A DNA stretch of 64,000 bases from Streptomyces antibioticus (lineage in GTDB: Bacteria; Actinomycetota; Actinomycetes; Streptomycetales; Streptomycetaceae), in the NCBI RefSeq assembly GCF_002019855.1, contig NZ_CM007717.1:1801570-1865569 (forward strand). Direction: 5' to 3'. The position numbers and the translations under genes are program-made. A model generated the notes under the pieces. That model was not told where the DNA came from, did no database searches, and saw only the letters and a program-made list of their open reading frames with translations. Below are positions 8,638 to 15,174 of the stretch, piece after piece (positions within the stretch are counted from its first letter, which is position 1; every line of letters starts with the position of its first letter).

Positions 8638-9276
8638 TCAGTTCCAGTCGGTGTACGACGTGTAGCCGCCGCTCTCGGCGAGCTGCTCGCCGGCGCCCTC
8701 CAGGTCCTCCGGGAGCAGGCTCCAGACGATGAAGTCGGTGCGCGCCTCGCTCCAGCCGCCGTCGTCGGTGCGCACGCGCGCTATGCAGGCGCCGCGCAGC
8801 ACGCCCTCGCTGATACAGCCGATCTTCTGGGCGACCTGCTGGGAGGCGGTGTTGTCGGCGGCCGTGCGCAGCTCGATGCGCTCGAACTTCTGGTCGGTGA
8901 ACAGCCATTGGGCGGTGGCGAGGGCCGCCTCGGAGGCATAGCCCTCGCCGCGCGCCCAGGGGGCGACGATGTACGACAACTCGGTGGACCGTACGTGCCA
9001 GTCGGTCCTGCCGAGCTGGATGACGCCGACGAGCCGCTGGGTGAGGAACTCGGTGACGGCGAGGTCGAGTCCGTGGCCCGCGGCGCGTTCGGCGGGCGCG
9101 TACTCGGTGATCCAGCGGCGGGCGTCCTCCTCGCCGAAGGGCTGCGGGACGGACGTCCAGGCCGTGATCTGCTCGTCGTTCATCATCGCGGCCAGGGCGG
9201 GCACGTCGTCCTCGTCGAGGGGACGCAGCACCAACCGCTCCGTGCTGATGGAGATGGTGGGGAAGGTGCTCGTCAT
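8638..9276 (-). CDS. GNAT-family N-acetyltransferase, RimJ/RimL-like
   Basis: The 212-residue protein begins with the TERLVLRPLDEDDVPALAAM pattern typical of the RimJ/RimL branch of GNAT enzymes, which acetylate N-terminal amines of proteins or small molecules from acetyl-CoA. The WARGEGYASEAALATAQWLF segment is the acetyl-CoA pyrophosphate-binding loop, and IELRTAADNTASQQVAQKIG is the usual motif B. The ATG at 9276 has GGAG 9 bases upstream; an in-frame extension to 9366 lacks one and does not look like the family. Upstream, in the same direction, a strong hairpin separates it from metNIQ. Its substrate is not predictable. Confidence 0.88.
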   Translation of the reverse strand: MTSTFPTISISTERLVLRPLDEDDVPALAAMMNDEQITAWTSVPQPFGEEDARRWITEYAPAERAAGHGLDLAVTEFLTQRLVGVIQLGRTDWHVRSTELSYIVAPWARGEGYASEAALATAQWLFTDQKFERIELRTAADNTASQQVAQKIGCISEGVLRGACIARVRTDDGGWSEARTDFIVWSLLPEDLEGAGEQLAESGGYTSYTDWN

Positions 9277-9370
9277 GAAGCCGCTCCGTAGCCTTCGAAA
9301 CCGTCCGGGCCCGATCTGCTGGACCGTCAGGCCCGTTGAACTGCCCAGCATGCAGTATGAAAGCACCGGA

Positions 9371-9418
9371 ACGCACCACGGGGTCCACCCCGGAAGGAGT
9401 GGACCCCGTGTGGGTGCG
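9371..9418 (-). terminator. Hairpin terminator after metNIQ
   Basis: Perfect 12-bp arms CACGGGGTCCAC (9377-9388) and GTGGACCCCGTG (9399-9410) enclose a 10-base loop, and the stem can extend outward with a small bulge through CGCACC and GGGTGCG. It starts about 20 bases after the metQ stop codon. There is no U-tract, as is common for Streptomyces terminators. Confidence 0.8.
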
Positions 9419-9437
9419 GGTGTGCGACGCGTCTCGA

Positions 9438-10283
9438 TCAGAACGCGGCGATGACCGCGCCGTCGTACTTGTCCTCGATGAACTTCTTGACCTCGGGCGA
9501 GGTGAGCAGCTTCGCGAGCTTCTCGACCCGCGGGTCGTCCTCGTTGCCCTTCTTCACGGCGAGGAAGTTGGCGTACGGGTTGTCCTGGGCGGACTCGGCG
9601 ACCAGGGCGTCCTTGGCGGGGCTGAGGTCGGCCTCCAGGGCGTAGTTGCCGTTGATCACCGCGGCGTCGACGTCGGCGAGGGAGCGCGGGAGCTGGGCCG
9701 CCTCCAGCTCCTTGAACTTGAGGTTCTTCGGGTTGCCGGTGACGTCCTTGGGCGTGGCGTCGTAGCCGACGCCTTCCTTCAGCTCGATCAGGCCGTTGGC
9801 GGCCAGCAGCTTCAGCGCGCGCGCCTCGTTGGTGGTGTCGTTCGGCAGGGCGATGGTGGCGCCCTTCTTCAGGTCGTCGAGCTTCTTGACGCCCTGGGAG
9901 TACAGGCCGAGCGGCTCCAGGTGAACCGTGCCACCGGGCACGGCGACGATGTCGGTGCCGTTCTTCTTGTTGAAGTCGGTGAGGTACGGCTGGTGCTGGA
10001 AGTAGTTGGCGTCGACCTCGCCCTGCTGGACGGCCGTGTTGGGGGTCACGTAGTCGGTGAACTCCTTGACCTCCAGCTTGAGGCCGGCCTTCTCCGCGAG
10101 GTTGTCCTTGATGTAGGTGAGGATCTCGCCCTGCGGGGTGGGGGTGGCGGCGACGGTCAGCGTGGCGTTCGCGTCGGCGCCGCTGCCGCTGTCGGAGTCC
10201 TTGTCCGAACCGCAGGCGCTGAGTCCGAGGGTGAGGGCTCCGGCGGCGAGGACGGCGGTGGTGATCTTGGCGGTGTTACGCAC
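9438..10283 (-). CDS. metQ: Methionine ABC transporter substrate-binding lipoprotein
   Basis: The 281-residue protein is an NlpA-family lipoprotein that captures methionine outside the membrane and hands it to MetI. The signal peptide ends in the lipobox LSAC, with the lipidated Cys at residue 24. The body has the family pattern ATPTPQGEILTYIKDNLAEK, GEVDANYFQHQPYL and VINGNYALEADLSPAKDAL. The GTG at 10283 is chosen because AAGGAAAGG lies about 8 bases upstream and the signal peptide then starts correctly (MRNTAKI). The frame is open far upstream through metI, but only as an antisense-like extension. It is the last gene of metN-metI-metQ and is followed by a strong hairpin. Confidence 0.94.
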   Translation of the reverse strand: MRNTAKITTAVLAAGALTLGLSACGSDKDSDSGSGADANATLTVAATPTPQGEILTYIKDNLAEKAGLKLEVKEFTDYVTPNTAVQQGEVDANYFQHQPYLTDFNKKNGTDIVAVPGGTVHLEPLGLYSQGVKKLDDLKKGATIALPNDTTNEARALKLLAANGLIELKEGVGYDATPKDVTGNPKNLKFKELEAAQLPRSLADVDAAVINGNYALEADLSPAKDALVAESAQDNPYANFLAVKKGNEDDPRVEKLAKLLTSPEVKKFIEDKYDGAVIAAF

Positions 10284-10345
10284 GAAAAGTGCCTTTCCTT
10301 GGGTGGTGCGGCCCCGCGGTGGGTGTGCGGGGAGTTCTTGGGGTG

Positions 10346-10381
10346 GGACGGGAGGTCCCGGGGGGACGGGAGGTCCCGGGG
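10346..10381. repeat. Two tandem copies of an 18-bp unit between metI and metQ
   Basis: The unit GGACGGGAGGTCCCGGGG occurs twice in a row without mismatch, in the 107-base gap between metI and metQ. Each unit holds a short GGGAGGTCCC dyad-like core. It may tune the metI/metQ expression ratio by forming RNA structure, but there is no direct evidence. Confidence 0.6.
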
Positions 10382-10390
10382 GGGGATGGC

Positions 10391-11116
10391 TCAGACGGTC
10401 TTGCTCGTGGCGGTGGCCGCCTTGAGCAGCCGCAGCTTGGGCGCGGCGCCGCCCTGTCCGCCGCGGCGGTGCAGCGAGCGGGCCGCGTAGTCGCCGGCGA
10501 ACTGGATGAGCGAGATGACGACGGCGAGGATCGCGACGGTGATCCACATCAGCTCGGTCTCGAAGCGCTGGTAGCCGTAGCGGATCGCGATGTCGCCGAG
10601 GCCGCCGGCGCCGACCGTGCCGGCCATCGCGGAGTAGCCGATGAGGGCGACGATCGTGGTGGTGGTGCTGGCGATGAGCGAGGGCAGCGACTCGGGGACG
10701 AGCACCTTGCGCACGACGGTCCAGGTGTTGCCGCCCATCGCCTGGACGGCCTCGACGAGTCCGTGGTCCACCTCGCGGACGGCCGTCTCGACCAGCCGGG
10801 CGAAGAACGGGATGGCGCCGACGGCGAGCGGCACGATGGCGGCCTCCCGGCCGATGGTCGTGCCGGTGATCGCGCGGGTGAACTCCAGGAGCGCGACGAT
10901 CAGGATGATGAACGGCATCGAGCGGGCGACGTTCACGACCTGCCCGATGACCTTGTTGGCGACGACGTTCTGGAGGAGTCCGCCGCGGTCGGTGAGGACC
11001 AGCAGGATGCCGAGCGGAAGGCCGCCGGCGACGGCTATGAGGGTGGACCAGCCGACCATGTAGAGGGTGTCCCAACACGCCTCGGACAGCAGGGGCTGCA
11101 TCTCGGACCAGGTCAC
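10391..11116 (-). CDS. metI: Methionine ABC transporter permease
   Basis: The 241-residue protein is the membrane channel of the methionine importer. It has five to six hydrophobic segments and the EAA loop that contacts the ATPase (EAVQAMGGNTWTVVRKVLVP), followed by GYSAMAGTVGAGGLGDIAIRYGYQ, a pattern typical of MetI. The start is GTG at 11116, overlapping the metN stop in a GTGA, which implies translational coupling with the ATPase gene. The C-terminal tail (about the last 25 residues) is basic and lies in the cytoplasm by the positive-inside rule. Confidence 0.94.
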   Translation of the reverse strand: MTWSEMQPLLSEACWDTLYMVGWSTLIAVAGGLPLGILLVLTDRGGLLQNVVANKVIGQVVNVARSMPFIILIVALLEFTRAITGTTIGREAAIVPLAVGAIPFFARLVETAVREVDHGLVEAVQAMGGNTWTVVRKVLVPESLPSLIASTTTTIVALIGYSAMAGTVGAGGLGDIAIRYGYQRFETELMWITVAILAVVISLIQFAGDYAARSLHRRGGQGGAAPKLRLLKAATATSKTV

Positions 11117-12153
11117 TTGGCACCTTCCTTCACCAGCGCGGAGACGGGCTCCCGGCCCACGACGTCGATCTGGAGGCCCTGTTCGCGCAGGAAGCCGACC
11201 GGCACGACGTTGTCCTCGTAGCGGCCGGGGAGTTCGATGCGCATCCGGCCGATCTGGAGGCCGCCGACGGTGTCGATGGCGGCGCCCAGGATCGAGATGT
11301 CGATGTTGTAGGTGCGCGAGAGCTGGGAGATCACGGGCTGGGTGGCGGCCTCGCCGTGGAAGGTGACGTCGAGGACGGTGCGCTCGGGGCCGGTGGCCTC
11401 GCCGCCGACCGGGAAGAGCGCGGCGGCGAGTTCGGAGCCCGGGGTGGCGAGCAGTTCGCTGACGGTGCCGGACTCGACGATGCGGCCGCGTTCCATGAGG
11501 GCGGCGGAGTCGCAGATCGACTTCACGACGTCCATCTCGTGGGTGATGAGCAGGACGGTGAGGCCGAGCTGCCGGTTCAGGTCGCGCAGCAACTGGAGGA
11601 TGGAGCGGGTGGTCTCGGGGTCGAGGGCGCTGGTGGCCTCGTCGGAGAGGAGCACCTTGGGGTCGCCGGCGAGGGCGCGGGCGATGCCGACGCGCTGCTT
11701 CTGGCCGCCGGAGAGCTGGGCCGGGTACACCTTCGCCTTGTCGGCGAGTCCGACCAGGTCGAGCAGCTCCAGCGCCTTGCGGGAACGTTCCTTTCCGGCG
11801 CTGCCGAGGATCTCCAGCGGGAGTTCGACGTTGTCCTGCACGGTCCGCGAAGAGAGCAGGTTGAAGTGCTGGAAGACCATGCCGATCCGGCTGCGGGCCT
11901 GGCGCAGGGCGCGGCCGGCGCGCGGTCCGTTCCCGGCGAGCGCGGTGAGGTCCTGTCCGGCGACGGTGACCGTGCCGGCGGTGGGGCGCTCCAGCAGGTT
12001 GACGCAGCGGATCAGCGAGGACTTGCCGGCGCCGGACTGGCCGATGACGCCGTACACCTCTCCTTCGCGGACGTGCAGGTCGACGCCGTCCAAGGCGGTG
12101 ACCTCACGGCCGCGCGAGCGGTAGACCTTGGTCAGGCCCGTGGTGGTGATCAC
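11113..12153 (-). CDS. metN: Methionine ABC transporter ATP-binding protein
   Basis: This 346-residue ATPase powers methionine uptake. The Walker A is GQSGAGKSS, the Q-loop lies in VFQHFNLL, the signature is LSGGQKQRVGIARAL, the Walker B is VLLSDEATSALD and the switch His is in LLITHEMD. The last 90 residues form the ACT-like C2 domain (DVTFHGEAATQPVISQL) that senses methionine and slows transport in MetN proteins. The GTG at 12153 (MITTTGLTKVYR) fits the family start; in-frame GTGs at 12168 and 12204 are alternatives, and none has a strong ribosome binding site. A cysteine-rich leader peptide lies 220 bases upstream. Confidence 0.93.
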   Translation of the reverse strand: MITTTGLTKVYRSRGREVTALDGVDLHVREGEVYGVIGQSGAGKSSLIRCVNLLERPTAGTVTVAGQDLTALAGNGPRAGRALRQARSRIGMVFQHFNLLSSRTVQDNVELPLEILGSAGKERSRKALELLDLVGLADKAKVYPAQLSGGQKQRVGIARALAGDPKVLLSDEATSALDPETTRSILQLLRDLNRQLGLTVLLITHEMDVVKSICDSAALMERGRIVESGTVSELLATPGSELAAALFPVGGEATGPERTVLDVTFHGEAATQPVISQLSRTYNIDISILGAAIDTVGGLQIGRMRIELPGRYEDNVVPVGFLREQGLQIDVVGREPVSALVKEGAK

Positions 12154-12373
12154 GTGGGTTTCCGTCACTGTCGAGTGCGCGGGCGTGGGTGTGCCCGGGC
12201 GCACGGGTGCAGGCTGTCAGGGGCGCGACACATCTCTCGCGGTGGCGGTGGGGCGCGGGGAGATCATGTGTGCGCGGGGCGGCTGCGGTCCGTCACGGCC
12301 GGGGGCCTGCGTACGGACGTGCCACGGCGTCTCGCTTCGGGGCGCGAGGCTCGGGAGGTGGTGCGGGGGCCCT

Positions 12374-12466
12374 CTAGAAGGCGCACATTCGACACAGACA
12401 ACGAGCACCGGGCGTCATGGTCGCCTCGGTCGCAAGGGTGCGGCAGCTCGTCGTGGTCATGGGCAT
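12374..12466 (-). CDS. Cysteine-rich leader peptide upstream of metNIQ
   Basis: This 30-codon frame runs from ATG at 12466 (a second ATG at 12460) to TAG at 12374. It contains four Cys codons, three of them clustered at the end in the sequence RCLCRMCAF, plus a Met inside the cluster. TTTACT at 12468-12473 would place a transcription start at or next to the second ATG, so the peptide may be read from a leaderless mRNA. Cys-rich upstream frames are known in actinobacteria to attenuate sulfur-metabolism operons by ribosome stalling when cysteinyl-tRNA is scarce. Its position before a methionine importer fits that role. There is no Shine-Dalgarno sequence, and expression is inferred, not shown. 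Confidence 0.6.
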   Translation of the reverse strand: MPMTTTSCRTLATEATMTPGARCLCRMCAF

Positions 12467-12467
12467 C

Positions 12468-12530
12468 AGTAAAGCAGACCCATGGTGCTGACAGAACACG
12501 GCTGTCCGGATAGTGGACAGCCGTGGACAG
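12468..12530 (-). promoter_or_regulatory. Putative metNIQ promoter with upstream dyad and phased repeats
   Basis: On the minus strand a TTTACT hexamer (12468-12473) precedes the leader-peptide ATG by seven bases; the -35 is weak. Just upstream is a perfect 9-bp inverted repeat (CGGCTGTCC and GGACAGCCG, 12499-12523, 7-base centre). On the plus strand GTGGACAG recurs at a 10-base period up to about 12540. The dyad may be a regulator site or the terminator hairpin of the HAD gene. Confidence 0.45.
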
Positions 12531-12564
12531 GTGTGGACGGTCGCGGGGTGCTCGCGGGTGCCGG

Positions 12565-13221
12565 TCAGCCGCGCGCGGAGACCGTCACGCCCCCGTCGGT
12601 GACCAGTGCGGACAAGGCGGACAGGTTCTCGACCACCAGGTCGGCGTCCAGCTCCTCGGCACGGTGGGTTGTGGCCAAGGCCACGGTGGTCATCCCGGCG
12701 GCACGGCCGGCGGCGAGTCCGGCGGGGGCGTCCTCGAAGACGACGCAGGCGGCGGGGTCGACGCCGAGGGTGCGGGCGGCGAGGAGGTAGGGCTCGGGGT
12801 CGGGCTTGCCGCGGCTGACGTCGTCGGCGGTGACCAGGGTCTTCGGCCGGATCCCGACGGCGGCGAGGCGGGCCTCGGCGAGCCGGTGGGTGGCGGAGGT
12901 CACGACGGCCCAGCGGTCGGCGGGCAGCGCGTCGAGGAACTCCCGGGTGCCGGGCAGCAGGGCGACGCCGCCGTTCGGCACGTCCTCCACCTCAAGCTGC
13001 TCGACGCGGGCGACGGCCGCGGCGACCCGGGCGGCGGGCAGCAGATCGCCGACTATCTCGACGGCGGTACGGCCGTGCAGCGGGACGCGGGCGAACTGCT
13101 CGGCGGTGATGCCGTACTCGTGGGCCCAGCGGGTCCAGCAGCGTTCCACGGAGGCCAGGGTGGAGACCAGGGTGCCGTCGTTGTCGAAGAGAAGGGCCTG
13201 CGCGTGGATCGTCGTCGTCAT
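12565..13221 (-). CDS. HAD-superfamily phosphatase, beta-phosphoglucomutase/sugar-phosphatase type
   Basis: The 218-residue protein has all HAD motifs: the nucleophile motif LLFDNDGTLV (about 10-19), motif II VVTSA, the motif III Lys in GKPDPEPYL and motif IV VFEDAPAGLAAG. The alpha-helical cap sits between motif I and II, placing it in subfamily I with DOG-type sugar phosphatases and phosphoglycolate phosphatases. It therefore probably removes phosphate from a small sugar phosphate in the cytoplasm. It is upstream of and on the same strand as metNIQ, but about 100 bases separate its stop from the leader peptide, so co-transcription is doubtful. Confidence 0.9.
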   Translation of the reverse strand: MTTTIHAQALLFDNDGTLVSTLASVERCWTRWAHEYGITAEQFARVPLHGRTAVEIVGDLLPAARVAAAVARVEQLEVEDVPNGGVALLPGTREFLDALPADRWAVVTSATHRLAEARLAAVGIRPKTLVTADDVSRGKPDPEPYLLAARTLGVDPAACVVFEDAPAGLAAGRAAGMTTVALATTHRAEELDADLVVENLSALSALVTDGGVTVSARG

Positions 13222-13266
13222 GGTCTAGACCCTACGCGGCGCCCCGGGCCCGGCGGCCGGGCGCCG

Positions 13267-13284
13267 ATTACGGCGTAATAAGGT
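13267..13284 (+). promoter_or_regulatory. Palindrome overlapping a -10 of a leaderless gene
   Basis: The palindrome ATTACG-G-CGTAAT (13267-13279) touches the hexamer TAAGGT (13279-13284), which lies six bases before the ATG at 13291. That spacing suggests transcription starting at the ATG. A dyad over the -10 is a classic repressor site. A GGCGCCC/GGGCGCC dyad lies just before it. Confidence 0.45.
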
Positions 13285-13290
13285 CGCTGC

Positions 13291-13650
13291 ATGCTTGATG
13301 CCCTGACGCTGGTGACCGGCGTCGCCGCGTTGCTGCTGGCCGCCTGGTGCGGCTGGGCGGCCTACCGTGACCAGCCGACGAAGGACTGGCACTTCATCGG
13401 GATGGCCGTGGTCTCGCTGTTGGCCGCGGTCCAGCTCGTGGTCGGGATCGTGCAGCTCGCGCGGGGCGAGAAGCCGGAGCAGGGCACGACGATCTTCGTG
13501 GCGTATCTGCTGGGCGCGTTCGCGTGCGTCCCGGCGGCGGGGTTCATGTCGCTGGCCGAGCGGACGCGGTGGGGCTCGGTGACGGTCGCGGCCGGCGCGG
13601 TCGTCCTCGCCGTCCTCGAGGTCCGGCTCTACGACATCTGGGGAGGCTGA
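13291..13650 (+). CDS. Small integral membrane protein with four hydrophobic segments
   Basis: The 119-residue protein has four predicted membrane spans (about 2-22, 33-55, 66-85 and 93-111) joined by short loops, with the DQPTKDW and RGEKPEQG loops the most polar. I do not recognise a family with known function. No Shine-Dalgarno sequence precedes the ATG, while TAAGGT lies at leaderless spacing. One base separates its stop from the next gene, another four-span membrane protein, so the two are probably made together and may form a complex. Confidence 0.8.
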   Translation: MLDALTLVTGVAALLLAAWCGWAAYRDQPTKDWHFIGMAVVSLLAAVQLVVGIVQLARGEKPEQGTTIFVAYLLGAFACVPAAGFMSLAERTRWGSVTVAAGAVVLAVLEVRLYDIWGG

Positions 13651-13651
13651 G

Positions 13652-14068
13652 TTGACGGCCGTTCAGGACAAGCCGGCCCGGCTGATCGGCGGGCCCGGCA
13701 TCGTGCTGGTGTGGTTCTACGGCGTGATGGTGGTCGGCGCGGTGTCGCGCTCGGCGTACCAGATCGCGACGGACTTCGACCGGGCGCCCCTGTCGTACAC
13801 CCTGTCGGCGGTGGCCGGGCTCGTGTACGGCTTCATCACGTACTCCCTGGTCCGCGGCGGCGACACGGCCCGCAGGGCGGCACAGTTCTGCTGCGCCGCC
13901 GAACTCGCGGGCGTCCTGATCGTCGGCACCTGGACCCTGATCGAACCGTCGGCCTTCCACGACTCGACGGTCTGGTCCGACTACGGCATGGGCTACGTCT
14001 TCATCCCGGTCCTGCTGCCCCTGTCGGCGCTGTACTGGCTGCGGAAGTCCCGCACGGCTAAGCCGTAG
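13652..14068 (+). CDS. Small integral membrane protein, partner of the preceding gene
   Basis: The 138-residue protein has four hydrophobic segments and a short cytoplasmic C-terminus (LRKSRTAKP). The start is TTG, preceded by GGGAGG about 8 bases upstream inside the end of the previous gene, which supports coupled translation. Such paired four-span proteins are common and uncharacterised in Streptomyces; no function is assigned. Its last 11 bases overlap the end of the convergent acetyltransferase gene. Confidence 0.8.
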   Translation: MTAVQDKPARLIGGPGIVLVWFYGVMVVGAVSRSAYQIATDFDRAPLSYTLSAVAGLVYGFITYSLVRGGDTARRAAQFCCAAELAGVLIVGTWTLIEPSAFHDSTVWSDYGMGYVFIPVLLPLSALYWLRKSRTAKP

Positions 14069-14555
14069 CCGCGTACTCGCCCGCCGGCTTCTCCAGGACG
14101 ATCATGGGGACGCCGTCGGTGCCCTGGGAGGTGCCGACGGTCTGGTAGCCGACTCGGCGGTAGAGGCGGAGGTTGCCCTCGCTGCGGTGGCCGGTGAAGA
14201 GGCGGAACTTGGTGGCGCCGCGCTCGTCGGCCAGGGCCGTCTCGGCGGCGCGCAGGAGGCGGGCGCCGATGCCGTGGCCCTGGAGGCGGGGGTGGACGCA
14301 GAGCTTGCCGATGGCGGCCGCGCCGTCCTCGGTGAGGGTGCCGCGCACCGAGCCGACGACCTCCTCGCCGAGGCGGGCCACGAAGACGCAGTCGGCGGCG
14401 AGTTCCTGCTTGACCGAGTCGAGGGTCTGGACCAGCGGGGCGATGCGGTAGTTGCCGTACAGCGCGGCTTCGCTCTGGAAGCACAGGTACTGCAGCCTGA
14501 AGATCTGCTCGGCATCCTGCTCGGTCGCCACCGAGATGGTCACGCTCATGCCCAT
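14058..14555 (-). CDS. GNAT-family N-acetyltransferase
   Basis: The 165-residue protein is a compact GNAT acyltransferase. The acetyl-CoA loop is VHPRLQGHGIGARLLRAAE (the Q/R-x-x-G-x-G/A pattern), and the C-terminal part holds RLYRRVGYQTVGTSQG, the usual motif B. The ATG at 14555 is chosen because GGGAGG lies 9 bases upstream; a GTG at 14576 is in frame but has no such site. The substrate is unknown. Its 3' end overlaps the convergent membrane-protein gene by 11 bases, so the two mRNAs are antisense to each other at their ends. Confidence 0.88.
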   Translation of the reverse strand: MGMSVTISVATEQDAEQIFRLQYLCFQSEAALYGNYRIAPLVQTLDSVKQELAADCVFVARLGEEVVGSVRGTLTEDGAAAIGKLCVHPRLQGHGIGARLLRAAETALADERGATKFRLFTGHRSEGNLRLYRRVGYQTVGTSQGTDGVPMIVLEKPAGEYAATA

Positions 14556-14600
14556 GTGCGCACGCCTCCCGCTCACCTGATCGCCTGTGGTCCCTCACTC

Positions 14601-15107
14601 CTATCCCCGCACTTGGCGGGCCGCAACCTCCGGTGCCAGCAAACGACGGAGACAACCCAGACATCTGGAGCGTTCCGGTCCGAGACTGCCCTGTGAGATA
14701 CCCAACTCACCGGCGATTTCCCGGTAGGTGGGGTCCTCCGGCGACAGAAGTGCCTGGAGGAGCCGGGAGCAGCGGCCGGGCAGCCGGTGCACGGCCTCAC
14801 GCAGCGCGCGGTGCCGGGCGCCGGTGAGCGCCGTCTGTTCCGGGCCGTGGTCGCGCTCGTCGACGGGCTCGCTCTCGTACGGTCCCTCGCGGCGGCTGGT
14901 ACGGCGGGTGCGGCGGACCTCGGCGCGGACGGCCCGGCGCAGCCAGACCGGCGGGTCGTGCGGCGGGCCGTCGGCGGCGAGGTGCTCCAGCAGGCGCAGC
15001 CAGACCGCCTGTTCGAGATCGCCGGGTTCGGTGCCGGTGGCGTGCGCCTCGGCGGAGACCTCGGCCGTGAGCAGCGGGCGCAGCGTGGTGAGCAGGTCGT
15101 ACGTCAT
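14601..15107 (-). CDS. Sigma-70-like / ECF-type RNA polymerase sigma factor homologue
   Basis: The 168-residue protein has a sigma region-2-like N-terminus (DLEQAVWLRLLEHLAADG, like the DLxQEVFLRL helix of ECF factors) and a region-4-like C-terminus (LPGRCSRLLQALLSPEDPTYREIAGELGISQGSLGPERSRCL, written here for its SPEDPTYREIAGELGIS helix-turn-helix). Region 4 normally ends with a G-S-[IV]-x-x-x-x-x-R pattern; GSLGPERSRCLGCL matches it. It most likely directs RNA polymerase to a few promoters. No anti-sigma gene is adjacent. The start is ATG 15107 or GTG 15116, with no clear ribosome binding site for either. Confidence 0.8.
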   Translation of the reverse strand: MTYDLLTTLRPLLTAEVSAEAHATGTEPGDLEQAVWLRLLEHLAADGPPHDPPVWLRRAVRAEVRRTRRTSRREGPYESEPVDERDHGPEQTALTGARHRALREAVHRLPGRCSRLLQALLSPEDPTYREIAGELGISQGSLGPERSRCLGCLRRLLAPEVAARQVRG

Positions 15108-15174
15108 GTGCCACACGATGCGGCCGGCCGGGCCATTGGTTGCCCGGCCGGCCGACTGTCACTCCTACGGGTGG

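Larger units (their letters stand above)
12154..12564 (-). promoter_or_regulatory. metNIQ leader and promoter region
   Basis: This 411-base stretch carries the control signals of metNIQ rather than a normal gene. In the direction of transcription it holds phased GTGGACAG repeats and a 9-bp dyad (12499-12530), a TTTACT hexamer, a short cysteine-rich reading frame (12374-12466), and then about 220 bases able to fold into hairpins. One hairpin pairs GTCCGT with ACGGAC, and another pairs ACACAT with ATGTGT plus flanking CGCG just before metN. I found no SAM-I or SAM-IV riboswitch core. Confidence 0.5.

Noticed and set aside
12154..12373. SAM-I or SAM-IV riboswitch before metN
   Set aside because: No conserved SAM riboswitch core was found; hairpins are present but do not match, and the cysteine-rich leader peptide explains the long leader better.
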